From: Sternotherus odoratus
Lineage: Eukaryota; Chordata; Testudines; Kinosternidae
DNA length: 64,000 nucleotides
Assembly: GCA_032164245.1 (NCBI GenBank)
Contig: JAVMKO010000001.1
Location: forward strand, 165,345,434 to 165,409,433
Direction of reading: 5' to 3'
Part shown: positions 32,981-45,414 of the stretch, one piece after another
Position numbering within the stretch: the stretch's first letter is position 1
Layout: each line of letters starts with the position of its first letter
Position numbers and translations under genes: made by a program
The notes under the pieces: model-generated
What the model was told of the DNA's origin: nothing
The model's database searches: none
What the model saw: the letters and a program-made list of their open reading frames with translations, nothing else

Positions 32981-35900
32981 CTCACCTTCTCTCCTCCCAG
33001 AACTCCACTCTCGGGAAAAATACAAATGAAAGAATGGCCAGAAAATCTCAAAGCTTCCTGAGAGCCTGCTTTGCAAGACCCAGAGTCTCTAAAAATGAGA
33101 GTTAAACTGTACCATGTTCCAGGGGTAGGTGAACGTTTTTTAAAAGGACATTTTAGACAGGGTGCTTTTAGGGGAAAAAAATCTTTCTCGCACTCACACA
33201 TACAGTTCTGCTGCTGGGAAAAGGGTTCTGGAAGATGAAAGCATTCAAATAATGCTACTGAAATTGTGTCCTCAGTTTCCTTGTGTCTCTGGACTGTACA
33301 ATACAATTTCTCTCTTTGCTCCCGTTCACTGCTGTATTGCTAATTAGTGCATCACTGCTTGGGCAGAAGAAGCAGCCTACTGTATTATGAGGAAAAGCAA
33401 TAGGAAAGAGGCCCAGATTCACTGCAGTGTCCAGGCTCCTCTGGGTGCAGCTGAGGCGGGTAAATAATAAGTGAAGTGCCTTTATTTTCAGGTTTGGCCT
33501 GGCATAGTTTAGAGAGCACTTGGTGCTGCTCTAAACTGCACTATCTAGTAGTGCTCCATGGGAGGCTGCCTGCCAGCAGCAAATAGCTGGTGTGCAGTAG
33601 TGCTCTGGCAGCGCCCACTATGCAGAAGCTGGATGGGATTTGGCCTACGAGTCCTATGTAGCTGAGAATTCCTCCTGTGCTGGGGGATTGTGAAGCATGT
33701 TAATCTTCAGCTCTGAGATCTCTATTTCAGATAACTGTAGTTCAGTGATTGTGTCCCTCTTCTGACAACAGGGCACTGAGCACCAGAATAAAAACAAGTA
33801 TATTACACTAACAGTATAATAATAAAACACCAACCTTTAAAAAAATCAGAGATAAACTAATGCTGGGGTCCAATGTAGAGAGAGAGAGAGAGAGAGTTAA
33901 AGGGAAGGTAAGCAGGGGCTAAGAATAGTCATTCTAAAACACCTGTTAAAAAAAATTGGGGACAGATCCTTAGCTGGTGAAAATCAGCATAGATTCTCTG
34001 ACTGACTTCATTGAAGCTACACTTGTTTATACCAGCTGAGGATTTTCTCCAAGGTCTTGTGCTGTTTTTTTAAGCGTGGTGGTAGAAAATGAGAGATTTC
34101 AGCGAGGAGGGAGCTCTGTGATTGTAGGTAATTTAATTAATCAATTGCATATGCATTTAGTAGCCCCAGTGTTTCTTTCCAATTTGTACAACTGGCTGGT
34201 TAAAAGTTCATAGTGGCCATCTGTCAGCCTGAGTGGCTTGTCAGCACAATCACCTAGGAAGTAAAGCTGAAAAAGAGCCTTGGGCCATAACATCAAACCG
34301 GTAATAAAACAGACAATAGAATGCCTACAGCCTAAGCCAGCCAATCACAAGACATTTCCACTGAACACTGGCTCATGTTGGAACCAGAACCTACTGGAAT
34401 GTTCCCATCTGTCCCACAAACACATGTGTAGGTAGCTCTAGGGTACAGATTGCAAACTGCTCTTTTGTTACTATTTTTAAAAATAGTAATCTAATACGAA
34501 TTTGTTCATTTTAGTGGTGGGATCTACCAAGCTATGGTTGGAAAGCATTGTGCACCTTTACCTTCAGCCAGGATATTTTAATAACTAGCATCCCAGTAAA
34601 TTATTGGGTGGTAAAATGTGCAATAAGAAGGGGACTACTGTTTTCATAAAAACAAGAATTTGTGTTATCTCGGAGAAGGTGGGTTTTTTTAGCGCTATCT
34701 CTTAGAGTTACACAGAAATTATACAGGGCAGTACTTCTGCAGTAAGAATTCCTGTGTCATTTGCTGCCTACATCCATTAAAATATTATCCAGGCTATAAA
34801 CAGATACATTGTTGTTCCCCTTCCCCCACTTTTAAACTGAAGGTGATAAAACAGGATTTCTCTGTAAAGATGATATTTTGAGTGAGCTAAGAGCTCCATG
34901 ATGTGAAAATGACCATGTCTCCAAATAAACTGCAGAAACAATTAATCTCATGGTAAGAACAACTTTTATAGCAAGGGTGATATAGTAGGAAATTGTTATT
35001 CTGCATCTGAATTAAATATATCTGGATGGCATAGTGAAATGTACACTCTGGTAAATAAGGAGAGAATTTCAAATTATTTGAAAGAGAAGATGGGTTTCTT
35101 TAGAATCTGGTTTTGGAACTGGATATGAGATAGTGCTGTGTTAAGAAAATTGCACTCTATCATAACAGGCCAGATCTTTTGATGGTGCAAATAATTATTC
35201 ACATCTATCAGCAATCTGGTCCAACATCTATCTACATAATGTAACCCCCACAAAAATCTCTATTAATTTAGTGTTAATACTGCTCAAATTATTTCCACAC
35301 AACAATGCAAACCATAAAAGGCAAGTTAAGGTAATATTCACACCCCACACAACACTCTTCAAGCCATCACAAAGCTCAACAGTACCAACAAACTGACATC
35401 TTCTTTAACTCACTTTAAGTTCAACAAAGGCAGCTTCAAAGACAGTAGAAAAGGCTGTCTATATTAAAATTATGGTGCAGGCCATTGCTTGTTGGGCATC
35501 TTCCCAGGATGTGGCTGGCACATTGTTGATTTATAGTCATGGGATAAGCTCGTGGATTTTGGTAGTGAATGACTCTCCCACCCTGTTCTGTGTTAGACCT
35601 TCTATGCTGATGACAGGTATTGAATCAAGTTCACACGGTCAGTCACATCCTTGCAAATGGGCATTAATACTTTGGTTTGCACAATGTGCTTCCAACTTCT
35701 CCCTGTGCTTTGTTTTCTATTCCTCAGCTTGTCTTTGGTGAATGACAGTAGCTAAGACCAAGAGCTGTTCGCTCCCTTTGACTGACCTACCAGTGCTGGG
35801 TTTTCCTTTTTACTTACTGACTTATCTGACAAACAGGGTTTTCTTGGGGTGGGGAAGCTGATGCCTGCTCTGGTGTGAGCTACTTTTGTGATGTTTCTAT

Positions 35901-36331
35901 TCCTTTTGACATCATTTACAGGGACGTGGTTTGAGCAACATGGCTCCATCCTTTACTGGCTCGCTTGCCTGCCATTTTTCACCTTTCTGGTGAAAGATGA
36001 ACTCCTTCTATGCCCCGTTCTGTATGCATCTTTTGTTTTACTCCCAAATGTGTCTGCATCGGATGGTTTGATCAGGCCCCAGATTGTTTAAATGCATGTA
36101 CGTGTTGATCCTAGTGTTCCTTCCCTCACCAGCTTCCTTCCATCTGTTCTACTTAATAGTGAAATATAAATATTTGAAATGGAAAAATGGGAACAATTTC
36201 TTTTTTGTTTTAATTTTTAATAAGTAGCTCGAATGTTTCAACTCCTCAGAACCCCCCACCACCGCAAATCAAGACTGCGTTATCATTATTTATTACTTAT
36301 ACATTTAAAATACAATTCTGTACTGCTACTA
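32981..36331. other. Unique intron
   Basis: About 3.35 kb. An (AG)n tract lies at 33877-33896. Frames such as 35472-35741 have no recognisable domain. Nothing else identified. Confidence 0.5.
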
Positions 36332-36530
36332 ATGTAACCCACACACCTCCTGGGGGTGCTCTGTCCCATCTAGTGGCACTGAGACCACTCAGGCAGAGAG
36401 AGATAAATGAGTCTGCTCCACAGCCTTAGCTAACGGCCATATGTCTTTTAGTTCATGCAGTAGAGGCTCATGTATTCATCTCCAGAGGTCCCAGGTTCAA
36501 TCGCGATGACCAGGGTATGTCGGCATTACG
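36332..36530 (+). repeat. tRNA-like SINE or composite repeat
   Basis: TGTAACCCACACACCTCCTG at the left, then GTAGAGGCTCATGTATTC and CCCAGGTTCAATCGCG near the right. GGTTCAATC at 36494-36502 matches a pol III B box and the preceding part is A-box-like. No complete cloverleaf is possible, so it is a SINE-type relic rather than a tRNA gene. Confidence 0.55.
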
Positions 36531-36679
36531 TTAATTTCTGATAGACTTCAGTGTTATGTTCCTTCAGCATGTGGAGATTTTGTTAGATGCAAATATTATT
36601 AGAATTCTCTTGGGTTCCATTGACCATAATGTTGCACTGTCCAATTTGCTCCATAGATACATATCATACTCCCTCCACC

Positions 36680-37080
36680 CCCGTTGGAAATGGCACACTG
36701 GGGAGGGGGAAGGGTTGGATAAGGGACAGGGGGTCCTTGGGCTACTCAGGGGATGGGGAGCAGGGGTGGAGGTGGATATGTGTGGGAGTCCTGGGGGGCC
36801 TGTCTGGGGTGTGGATGGGGTCAGGGCACAGAGAGTGGGGGGGGGGGTTGGATAGAGGGTGGGGTCCCAGGGAGTGGTTAGGGGCGGGGGTCCTGGGAGG
36901 AGGAGGTCAAGGGACAGAGAGCGGAGGGGGGGGGCGGGTTCGATGGGCTAGGAGTTCTGAGGGGGGTGGAAAGTGGGAGGGGGCCAGGCTGTTTGGTGAG
37001 GTACAGTGTTCCCTACCCAGCCCCCTATACAGTTTCTCAATACCGATGTGGCCCTTGGGCCAAAAAGTTTGCCCACCCTT
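36680..37080. mobile_element. G-rich hAT-like element, right end only
   Basis: The right end GGGCCAAAAAGTTTGCCCAC is a common reptilian hAT terminus. The left terminus is not found. The interior is a degenerate G-rich tandem with several runs of 8-10 G, producing long meaningless Gly-rich frames. Confidence 0.55.
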
Positions 37081-37081
37081 G

Positions 37082-37257
37082 GTGTAGACATTCAGGCTTG
37101 GGCTACAGACTGGACTCTAGGATTCTGAGGTGAGAGCATCCCAGAGCTCGGGCTACAGCCTGAGCCTGAATATCTACACTGCAATTAAACGGCCCCTGGA
37201 CTCTTGTCAGCTGGCACAGCCAGCCGCGGGTGTCTAATTGCAGTGTAGACATACCCT
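37082..37257. mobile_element. Truncated Harbinger-like MITE
   Basis: Right end ATTGCAGTGTAGACATACCC. Internally CAGGCTTGGGCTACAGACTG pairs with CGGGCTACAGCCTGAGCCTG. Same family as 11385-11713. The left terminus is lost against the hAT-like end at 37080. Confidence 0.6.
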
Positions 37258-37564
37258 CAGGCTCACATTTGGCATGAAGCACTGGGTTTGAAGGTGTGGG
37301 CAGGTGGAGTTGTAGTGCTCAGTGAATATATGGGCAGAGACATATTGATCAGAAATTGATGTTATTTTATTCTGGAGTTATATTCATTTCTTTGACTCTG
37401 AAAGAAACCAACATAGGAATTTCAATATCATGTATTTTCTATGTGTACTTTTCCAATTAGTGGCAGTTTTGTTCTGTACTGGGAGTGAGATGTGGATTGC
37501 TTGCTGAGAAGAGTTGGTGGGATTGTTATTGATAAGTGTGGTAGTTGGGGGAGGCTGGGAGCTC
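37258..37564. other. Unique intron
   Basis: About 300 bp; nothing recognised. Confidence 0.5.
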
Positions 37565-37842
37565 TAAAACAAGTTCAAATTAGAAATGAGACACCATTTA
37601 TTTTTAAACAGAGAAGGTGATGTGCCATTGGAACAAACTACTGAGGGCAGTGGTGTATTCACCATCTTTTGAAAGCTTCAGTTCCAGACTGAATGCCTTT
37701 TTGGGAAATATGTTTTAGCTAGGCACAAACTATTGGATACACTACAAAGGGTAACTGGATAGAACTCTATGGGTTATGTTATACAGGACATCAGATTAGA
37801 GGATCTAATTGTTCCTTCAGGCCTTAAAATCTACGAATCTCT
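37565..37842 (+). mobile_element. CR1 3' tail
   Basis: CATTGGAACAAACTACTGAG, AGACTGAATGCCTTTTTGG and TTCAGGCCTTAAAATCTACG follow the order of the CR1 3' UTR. 5'-truncated; no RT sequence retained. Confidence 0.75.
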
Positions 37843-38426
37843 GAAAAGCCGCACAAAAAATGGAATAAAAAACTCAGCAATGAAAAGTCTGTATTCCTTC
37901 CTTAGTACCCCCAAGTACTGCAGGATTTAGACCTTTATAATCATTTTTTTTCTGTAGAGTTTTTTTTTTCCCCTCAGGAGACTTGAGAAATTCTTTTAAT
38001 TGAAATGGGTGGGTGTCTATGAAATTATTTTTTTCGGTTATGTAGGATGAGTCACAAAGTCTTCTGATTCTGTTCTTTCATATGTTGGCCTCATTATCTT
38101 TCCGTTATAGCTTGTTTAATACACTTTGATACAATTAAGACTCCACACAGGTCAATCCGACAGGAGAAGTCATGTACCTGTAAAAATTCTTCAGCTGTGT
38201 GAAAATCTTATACAGTACTTGATATATTCTTGCTCTCGCATGCGTTAAGAGCATTGTTGGTTATTTAGGGACCAACCTGCTTTGGGTCTGATCCTCCAGT
38301 GTGCTGAAGGCACTCAGCAGTCTGCAGAACCGGACCCGCTAATTGTTTGTAATTACTTAAAAGAAAACAACATAGGTCCTAAGCTGCTGCTGCTCTGACT
38401 TCTGAAAGAAGTGTCGTCGATTGACT
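37843..38426. other. Unique intron
   Basis: About 580 bp, with a T-run near 37957-37970; nothing recognised. Confidence 0.5.
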
Positions 38427-38512
38427 AGAGCAGTGGCCTTCATACTGTAGTCTGTAGACCACTGCTGGCCATAGAGCACTTTCTGGTGGTCTGCAGAAAA
38501 CTGACTCTGCTG
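38427..38512. mobile_element. hAT end fragment
   Basis: AGAGCAGTGGCCTTCATACTG followed by GTCTGTAGACCACTGCTGG and TGGTGGTCTGCAGAAAACTG resembles one end of a hAT family. The other end is not seen. Confidence 0.45.
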
Positions 38513-38691
38513 TCTTCTTCTCTTTGTTTCCTGCTGCTAAATGATATGAAAAGACTTCTAAATTACTTTACTTGGCTTATCTTACTCTTCTGCTTAAACA
38601 ATTGCTGTGCTTTATGGCCTGGGATTGCTTATATAAATAGATGGTCTGTACAGTTGGGAAAGGGAAGCAAAGGTTTCTCTATCTGTGGAAC

Positions 38692-38992
38692 GGGTATGTC
38701 TGCTCTGCAACCGCAAAGTGCCATTAATTTGTAGCTCACGTAGACATGCCTGACCTAGCTTTACTGTAACTAGCTCAGGTACTGGAGCAGTGAAGTTGTG
38801 CTGGTGCGAGCTTCAGTGTGGGCTAACTACTTGAATAATAATCCAGGGTGTTCCAGGTGGGTTTAGTCTGTGCTGAAGCCCACGTTACTGCAGCTTCACT
38901 GCTGTGTTACCTGATCTAACTAGATTCAGGTTAGCTTGCTTATATCTACCCGAACTGCAATCCCATCCTGCGATTGCAATGTAGCCATACCC
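38692..38992. mobile_element. Harbinger-type MITE (301 bp)
   Basis: Starts GGGTATGTCTGCTCTGCAAC, ends GATTGCAATGTAGCCATACCC. Internal inverted segments: TACTGGAGCAGTGAAGTTGTG region against GCAGCTTCACTGCTGTGTTAC. The flanks do not match, so the target duplication has decayed. Confidence 0.65.
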
Positions 38993-39365
38993 TATGAAAA
39001 TCTCTGAGACCCCCTGATTTTCAGTGTTATACTATATTTGATTCAGAATGACTGCCTATGTTTGGGAACAAGTTTGTAATGAGTCTTTTTTCCCTTATTT
39101 TTATGAATCATTTGCCATCTAATGGACTGTATCATCGTTGTGCTTCACATGAGATAACCTTGATGCCATTCTTTAAAATCATTAAAGATTACTGAAAATA
39201 TGGGATATGCACAAATAGGAATCATGAATAGTTAAATATTATTGGGTTTGGAACACAGTTCCAGACGCGAAATGTCTCAGGTGCAGAAATATTAGTTACC
39301 AGAGGCTTCTAGTGAATCTGAATGTTGCAATGGGCAGAGATTACGTGATAGAGGATAGGACTGGT
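38993..39365. other. Unique intron
   Basis: About 370 bp; nothing recognised. Confidence 0.5.
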
Positions 39366-39490
39366 TGCGGTGCTGGAACAATTTGTATAGTGGGGGTGCT
39401 GAGAGCCATTGATCCAAACTATAAACCCTGTATATAATGGAAACCACTTCAAGCCAGGGATGCAGTAGCACCCCTAGTCCCAGCACCTAA
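39366..39490. mobile_element. Small MITE (GGTGCTGGAACAATTTG ... CCCAGCACCT)
   Basis: GGTGCTGGAAC at the left is inverted approximately as TCCCAGCACC at the right. Interior CCATTGATCCAAACTATAAA and CAAGCCAGGGATGCAG are familiar from dispersed reptile copies. Confidence 0.55.
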
Positions 39491-40100
39491 AGGCCTGGTA
39501 CTGTCAGCACCCAGACTGAGTGTCTCACCTGTCTCAAGCCCCACGTCCCTCCCGGACCCTGGTGCCCTTTTCCTCAGGGTTTTGCCCCAGCAGTACCCCC
39601 ATGCTCTGGGTCTCCCCCTCCCAGGGATACCCCCAACCCTCTAAACCCACTTTGCCTTAGTCATCATCTAGCCCCCACTCACTGGGACAGACTGAAGTCT
39701 GTAATGGTCACTCATTATTAGCAATGGGGTAGGACCAGATGCCTTTGCCTATTCCCAGGCTGTACCTCTGTAGCCCCTGTACCTTTTTATAGGCCTTCAT
39801 CAAAGCCTGCAGCCTGGGGGTTTACCAGGCTGGCGGTCCCCAGCTCCTCTTGCCTTCCCCCAGCCCTGCTCTATTTCAAGCACCTTGCTCTCTGACAGCT
39901 AGGCTCTTTCCCTCGAGGGCTAGAGAGGGACTCCTCTTGCTCCTGGCCCCCAGCCCTCTTATAAGGGCCAACTTGGCCCTGATTGAGCTGGCCACAGCTG
40001 TGGCTGCTTCCCCAATCAGCCTAGCCTTTCACAGCTGCAGCCCTCTCCAGGGCTGCTTTTAAATCTTGTTTTCCAGAAGTGGGGCACGTACCCCACTACA
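39491..40100 (-). repeat. Possible LTR-like repeat, reverse orientation
   Basis: Read on the minus strand it begins TGTAGTGGGGTACGTGCCCC and is CT/AG-rich. The right end CCCCACTACA (plus strand) is sharp, but no matching second end or target duplication was found. Confidence 0.35.
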
Positions 40101-41497
40101 CATGGGTAGAGGGATCATCTGAACAGAGCAGCTTGAAGAATCATGACCCAAATTATTCATGACTTGGGGAGAAACAAGACAGTAAGATGTGAGGGAGGAG
40201 GCATGGGGATGAAAAGAATATATTATTTCTGTGTAATAAAACCAGGCTTTTTTAGAAAAGGCAAGGGTGCTAACTGAGAGAGAGGTGTTCATGAATAATA
40301 TAAAGTAATTATCCACTGCAATTTCTCTTCTTGCAGCTGTTCTTTTAAGACTAGTTCAATTTTCCTTTATTCCACATAGAGCCAATCACTAATGTTTTAG
40401 ACTCTGTAAATACCATAACTTTCTGTCTTTTTCCCTTTTCATTATTGTGGTGCCATACAAAAACCCACATACTGAACAAAGAGAATAAAGCAAAACCCTG
40501 AATAACTGCTCATTAAGTGAGGACTGTCCATCCTAGGCACAGTTGACTTTGCAGCCTTAATAATGTTGTTCTAATACAGATATGTGTGTGCGCCTGTGTT
40601 TGGGTGTGGAATTTCCTAGGCTTTTAAAAAAGGAAATGGAAAAGACAGAAATTCTGCGATGTGGCATCATATTAACACCCACATAGTTCATCAGAAGGGT
40701 AGGAACGGTGAGGAGTTGGCACACGCTCAGTTCCTCTATAGGGATGGCACATGCATTTGATCATGTCTAGGATCTGTGAGCTTCCTCAGTGAAGATAGAC
40801 TGTTTGGAGATTTTAGCTGATAAAATGGAAGTGTCTACTGCATGTGTGTGAACTGCGATTTGCCCAAGGCTTATAATTTGGCCAAATGTGTGCCGATTTT
40901 CACAGGATTGGCAAAAAGCACGTCCCTAACAAACGCCACCCCTCCTGCCAAGTTTCAAGTCCCCGCTCCAAAGCATGGGGGTGTTACAGTATTTTAAAGA
41001 AAAAGTCTTAAAACTTTTTAATACAGGCAAAGCAACATTCTCCCCCCCCCCCCAGCTTCGTACTCAGAAATGGCTGAAGTGTTGTGGCTGAAATGTAAAG
41101 AAAAAAATGAGCTTGAGGCAAAGCCAGCATGGATAATTTCAGACACAACTGTTCAAGTTCAGCATGAATGTAAGCAACTGAAAACAAGGTCTTAGAAGAG
41201 AAAGTATCTGGCAATGTTAGTCATAGATAGTGCTACCAGCCCGACCTATAATACATACACTTTAATTAAAGCTAATTTTGTGGCAATAAAAATCCACTTT
41301 AATTTAATTTACTTGCTGTTGAAAAGATCTTACAAAGTGCATTATGCAGCTGCTGTTAGTTTAGGGCTTAGAGACTGTAAATGTCATTACATTTCTAGCT
41401 GCCTGTCAAGGTGCTAGCTTTGATCAGCTTCTGTGAGGAGGGAGAAAATAACAAAATAGATCACCCAACGGTTTACTTGTAGAGTGTTGGTAACCCT
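40101..41497. other. Unique intron
   Basis: About 1.4 kb. A C-run at 41041-41054. Nothing else recognised. Confidence 0.5.
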
Positions 41498-41505
41498 AAG
41501 AAGGG

Positions 41506-42076
41506 TAGGGTTGCCAATTTGCTAATCACACAAAACTGAACACCCTTGCTGGGTCCCTTTTCTGAGTCCCACCTTCCGCTCACTCCATCCCCCCTCCCTC
41601 TGTCCCTCACTCACTTTCACTGGCTAGGGAAGGGGGTTGGGGTGTAGGAGGGGGCTACGGGCAGGGGCCGAGGGATTCGGAGTGTGCGAGGGAGCTCAGG
41701 AGACTGGGTCAGGGGGGCTTGAGGTGTGGGAAAGAGTTCAGGGTGTGGACTCTGGGCAGCGCTTACCTCAGCTGGTTCCCAGAAGTGGCCAGCATGCTAC
41801 GTGTTCTATGTGCTATCTGTGCCCACAGGTCCCCGGCCAATGGAGCTGCAGAGCCAGCACTGATGGGTGGGGGCAGCGCATTGAGCCCTTGTGGCCATCC
41901 CTGTACCCAGGAACCAGATATACCGGCCAATTCTGGGAGCCGAGGAGAGCCAGGGCAGGCAAGGAGACTGCCTTAGCCTCGCTGCGCCACCAACCGGTCT
42001 CTTAGCAGCCCGTTCAGCTGTGCTGTCCGGAGCCACTAAAGTCCCTTTTCAATGGGTGTTCTGCCTGGCAACCCTA
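41506..42076 (-). mobile_element. hAT-type element (GGGTTGCCAA family), perfect 8-bp target duplication
   Basis: TAGGGTTGCCA at the left is exactly inverted as TGGCAACCCTA at the right. AAGAAGGG flanks both sides (41498-41505 and 42077-42084). The interior shares CATGCTGGYCRCTTCTGGGA-type sequence, inverted, with the element at 58108, so it is the same family in the opposite orientation. A GAGGTAAGC donor-like site sits on the minus strand at 41761-41769, the sense strand of KCNJ6. No transposase. Confidence 0.88.
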
Positions 42077-42084
42077 AAGAAGGG

Positions 42085-43599
42085 TGGGGTGGCCAGAAGT
42101 GTGTTCCACTCATATCGATATTAGAAATCAGATTCAACCAGAGAAACTTGACTTCACCTGTCATCCAACATTAATTAAAGCACCAACACTACTTGATTAT
42201 CCTCCATCCTTAAACATCATGGATTTCAAAATTCCCGCTGTTTCTGAATATGAGTAAATCCCAGTGTCAGACTGGAAAACCCAGATCCTACGATCTGCAC
42301 TATTTCCCAATTAAATATCACTTTCTCTGCTATGGGATTTAGTCAAACAATCCCAGGTTCAGTGCAGTGGACACAAAGCAGCTGGAACTGGATTCTACAG
42401 CCAAGACTTTTAAAGTAGTTATGTTTTATTGAAAAATAAAAACAAGATATTATATAGGTACAGGGAAGTCTTTAAAGAACTTTACTGAAGTACATTATTA
42501 TGCACTTTATTCAAAGCAGGATGAATAGTCTAAAAACTGGCACTCTGAATAATAACTGGTTCCTATCTAGACAACATATCAAAACACAACCAAATTTTCA
42601 AAATACATATTTAATACAGTTTTCATACTGTGGTTATCCCAAAGGATACTTACTAAAACAAAACTTACAGTTTAATGGGTAAATTCACCATTAACTTCTA
42701 TTTTACCTTTTTTAATTTAGTATTTATTATAGTCTTCAAATTCTTTTAGAGGATGACAATGATTTTTTGATCTACAAGGTGCATTTGTGGGAGGACAGCA
42801 TAGGGAGAGAGTGCTTTGTGTGAGACTTTATTATGGCTGTTAGAAATTACCTTAAGATTTGATCTTCCCTTTGCTGTTACTGAAATTGAAGATTCAAGCA
42901 ACAAAGTACAATTAAATACTCTGGATTTAATATGTTTTAATGATAATTCTTGGGAAGTTTCTAGAAAATTACTAATAGTTCTGCATTCTGCTCATTGTCG
43001 TTGTCCTATTTGAGTGTATTTTTATACCTGGGAGAGAATCATTTGTAGATTTATTTGGCTTCCTGACTTCCCTTGTTTTGTTCCTCTGAGTGCCCTTGCT
43101 GTCCCCTTTTCAGCCACTCTTGAGACATTAAACGATGTGAAGTAATGCCAAACACTTAATCAGTGTGGTATTCCTCTCTTGATGTCTTGCCCTTTAGTAA
43201 TGAATTGACTTTGGATTGCAACACTTTTTCAAAATCTATATGGGTTTAGAACTCTTTTGTGTCACACTCTCAAACTTCTTATTCTGGGAGCAGCATGAGC
43301 TTATTAATCAAGACTCAAGATGCTGTTGAAATCTCTGCATGTGCACAGTTTGCTTTTAAGGATTTACAGCGGATTAAAGAAAATGTAACAACGTGAGGAA
43401 AAGTTAAAACACGTTGAACTATGTTTCCAGGTAGCTAAGATGACAAATTATAAACCCTAATAAGTAAAATTAACTACCCCCTAATCAGGAAACCTTTTTA
43501 ACAAAGGAAAACAGGTGGACACATGCCCTAAACTGCTGTTAGGGAACTTGCAGCAGAGCAGTGACATGTTGTTGTGTTATTAATGTTGTCCTCTGCCAC
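42085..43599. other. Unique intron
   Basis: About 1.5 kb, AT-rich; nothing recognised. Confidence 0.5.
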
Positions 43600-44201
43600 T
43601 GTGTAGCTTTAGATTTGCTGCTATTGACAGTGGTGGGGGGATTCTGGCACTTACGCCTGGTAATTTCCCCACACTCAAGGAGGCCCAATGCAAATACTAA
43701 GCATCAGGTGTGTACTGTGGAGAAGACAGCATGGCTTCCTGCTGCAGCAGCTCAGCTTCTTCCTGCACGAAGCCTCCTACAATAAACTGTTGAAGGAGCT
43801 GATGTGACCTCTGCTCCCCGCTCAGGGTGTGAACCTGCTGAGAGAACCTGCAGTTGCCCAGGGAATAAAAATGAGCAGAGCTTCTCTTCTGCTGTGTGCG
43901 CTCCTGGTTGGCCAGACGAGGGGAGTGCCTGAGGAGCTGAGAATCAGAGGATGGAAGAGGAATGAACGGAAAGAGAGAGGAAAGTGGTGGTGGGTAGACT
44001 TGAAATGGACCTGGGGGGAGGCTGGCCCCAGAGAGCACCCTAGCAGTGGTCCCAGGCTGGCTGACCACGGGAAACATCCAACAGCAGTCCCAGGGGCCTC
44101 AGGACAGGTGTAGCTGGGGCCATCAGCCCGCAGGTGCCCACAGCAGCGGTGTCCTGGGGCCTCCTAGAGCAGCAGCGTCCAGAGCCCCAGGAGCTGCTAA
44201 G
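43600..44201. repeat. Probable dispersed repeat leading into a foldback
   Basis: GC-richer than its surroundings and ending in the palindrome at 44202-44313. It carries a 95-codon plus-strand frame (43829-44113), whose internal Met starts a hydrophobic MSRASLLLCALLVGQTRG stretch, and a 126-codon minus-strand frame. Neither has a recognised domain. I treat both as chance, but the signal-peptide look is noted in the findings. Confidence 0.3.
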
Positions 44202-44313
44202 TTTTAGTCAGGGATATTTTTACAATAAAAGTCATGGACAGGTCATGGGCTGTGAATTTTTCTGTACTGTCCATATCCTGTCCATGACTTTTACTAAAAA
44301 TACCCATGACTAA
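44202..44313. repeat. Foldback repeat (long inverted arms)
   Basis: TTTTAGTCAGGGATATTTTT with AAAAGTCATGGACAGG (44202-44243) is inverted as CCTGTCCATGACTTTTACTA with AAAAATACCCATGACTAAA (44277-44313). The loop is about 33 nt. Arm divergence is low compared with its surroundings. Confidence 0.8.
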
Positions 44314-44322
44314 ATCTTATCC

Positions 44323-45250
44323 TTAGTTATCATTCTGCTCCCCATCTTCCGCTGTCTGGGAATAATAAACCTTGACTGCTCCTGATTATGAAGATTTTTT
44401 TTGATACTTCAGATTCTTTTAGGAATATGAAACTCAGGAGCTTGAACATCTATTTTGTTTGTTGTTTAAAATGGTGTTCTCTGGAATAAACTCGGGGCAC
44501 AAACACCTCGGTTCTGATTCTCCTCCCAATCACACCAGGTTAGCACTGAAGTCAGTGGAAATACTCCTGATACACACGGCTGTGAGCTGAGAATTGGATT
44601 CCTTTTTTTGGTGATAATCCAAGGGGGTCAGAAGACCTACAGTTTTGCTGAAAAACACTGTAATTCAGTACAATATAAATGAGATTATGTGAGGTGCTCA
44701 GTCTAAAACAGCAACAAAAAGAGGAAGACTCAAGCGTCTGTAGTTTACATTTATTTTGCTAGGACAAGACTTAAAAGAAGGGATGAAGGTTTCCTGAAAA
44801 CCAAACCCCGTGGCTATCTGTATCAGTTTACCTTCTGCAGTAACAATTGTTGTTGAAATATGGTTTTCAATCAAGAAGCTGTTTCATTTTTAATAATAAA
44901 GATTTTATGAATAGAGCAAACCAATCATTAGCACAATAAGCAGATTCTGATCCATGAAGTTTACAATGAAGTTGGTGAGTGTAACTTACCCATATGTACA
45001 GTACATGTGACTTATTTCCCTAGTCATTCAGGTGAAAGGAGCTGGATGTATGATGTGAACCTTGGCAGGCCTATTATTTCCGTTTAATACACATGTGTAA
45101 CTCTGATGCTGATGGGAGATACGTGCATGTATGGAAGGGAGAATAGGTCTCAATCTGCAGGGTGCTGAACTCCAAATGAAAAAATAACTCTGCTCCCTAC
45201 AGGTAGAAATCAAAGGCCTGACGGAGACTCTCTGATGTCTATTGAAAGAG
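44323..45250. other. Unique intron
   Basis: About 930 bp; a short stretch near 44515-44600 may be an old SINE relic, not claimed. Confidence 0.5.
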
Positions 45251-45262
45251 ATTGTCGGAATT

Positions 45263-45402
45263 CCGCTTCCACTGCAAGCATCCGACAAAGTGGATATTAG
45301 CCCACGAAAGCTTATGCTTCAATACTTTTGTTAGTCTTTAGGGTGCCACACGGCTCTTCGTCGCTTCTGCAGATCCAGACTAACACGTCTACCTCTCTGA
45401 TT
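45263..45402 (+). mobile_element. Palindromic SINE-like repeat, one arm, 12-bp target duplication
   Basis: ATTGTCGGAATT is duplicated at 45251-45262 and 45403-45414. The body runs CATCCGACAAAGTGGATATT to the 3' end ACGTCTACCTCTCTGATT. The first arm is missing, so the copy is 5'-truncated at the centre of the palindrome, as at 4530. Confidence 0.85.
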
Positions 45403-45414
45403 ATTGTCGGAATT

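Noticed and set aside
32329..33306. 325-codon minus-strand open frame, the longest in the window
   Set aside because: Its middle is the Tigger-type MITE with its GC repeat, and the ends are unrelated intron. It crosses both MITE borders, so it is not a gene.
36587..37087. 166-codon Gly/Trp-rich frame
   Set aside because: Translation of the G-rich degenerate tandem.
39491..40100. Complete LTR
   Set aside because: One sharp end only; no second terminus or target duplication, so listed only as LTR-like with low confidence.
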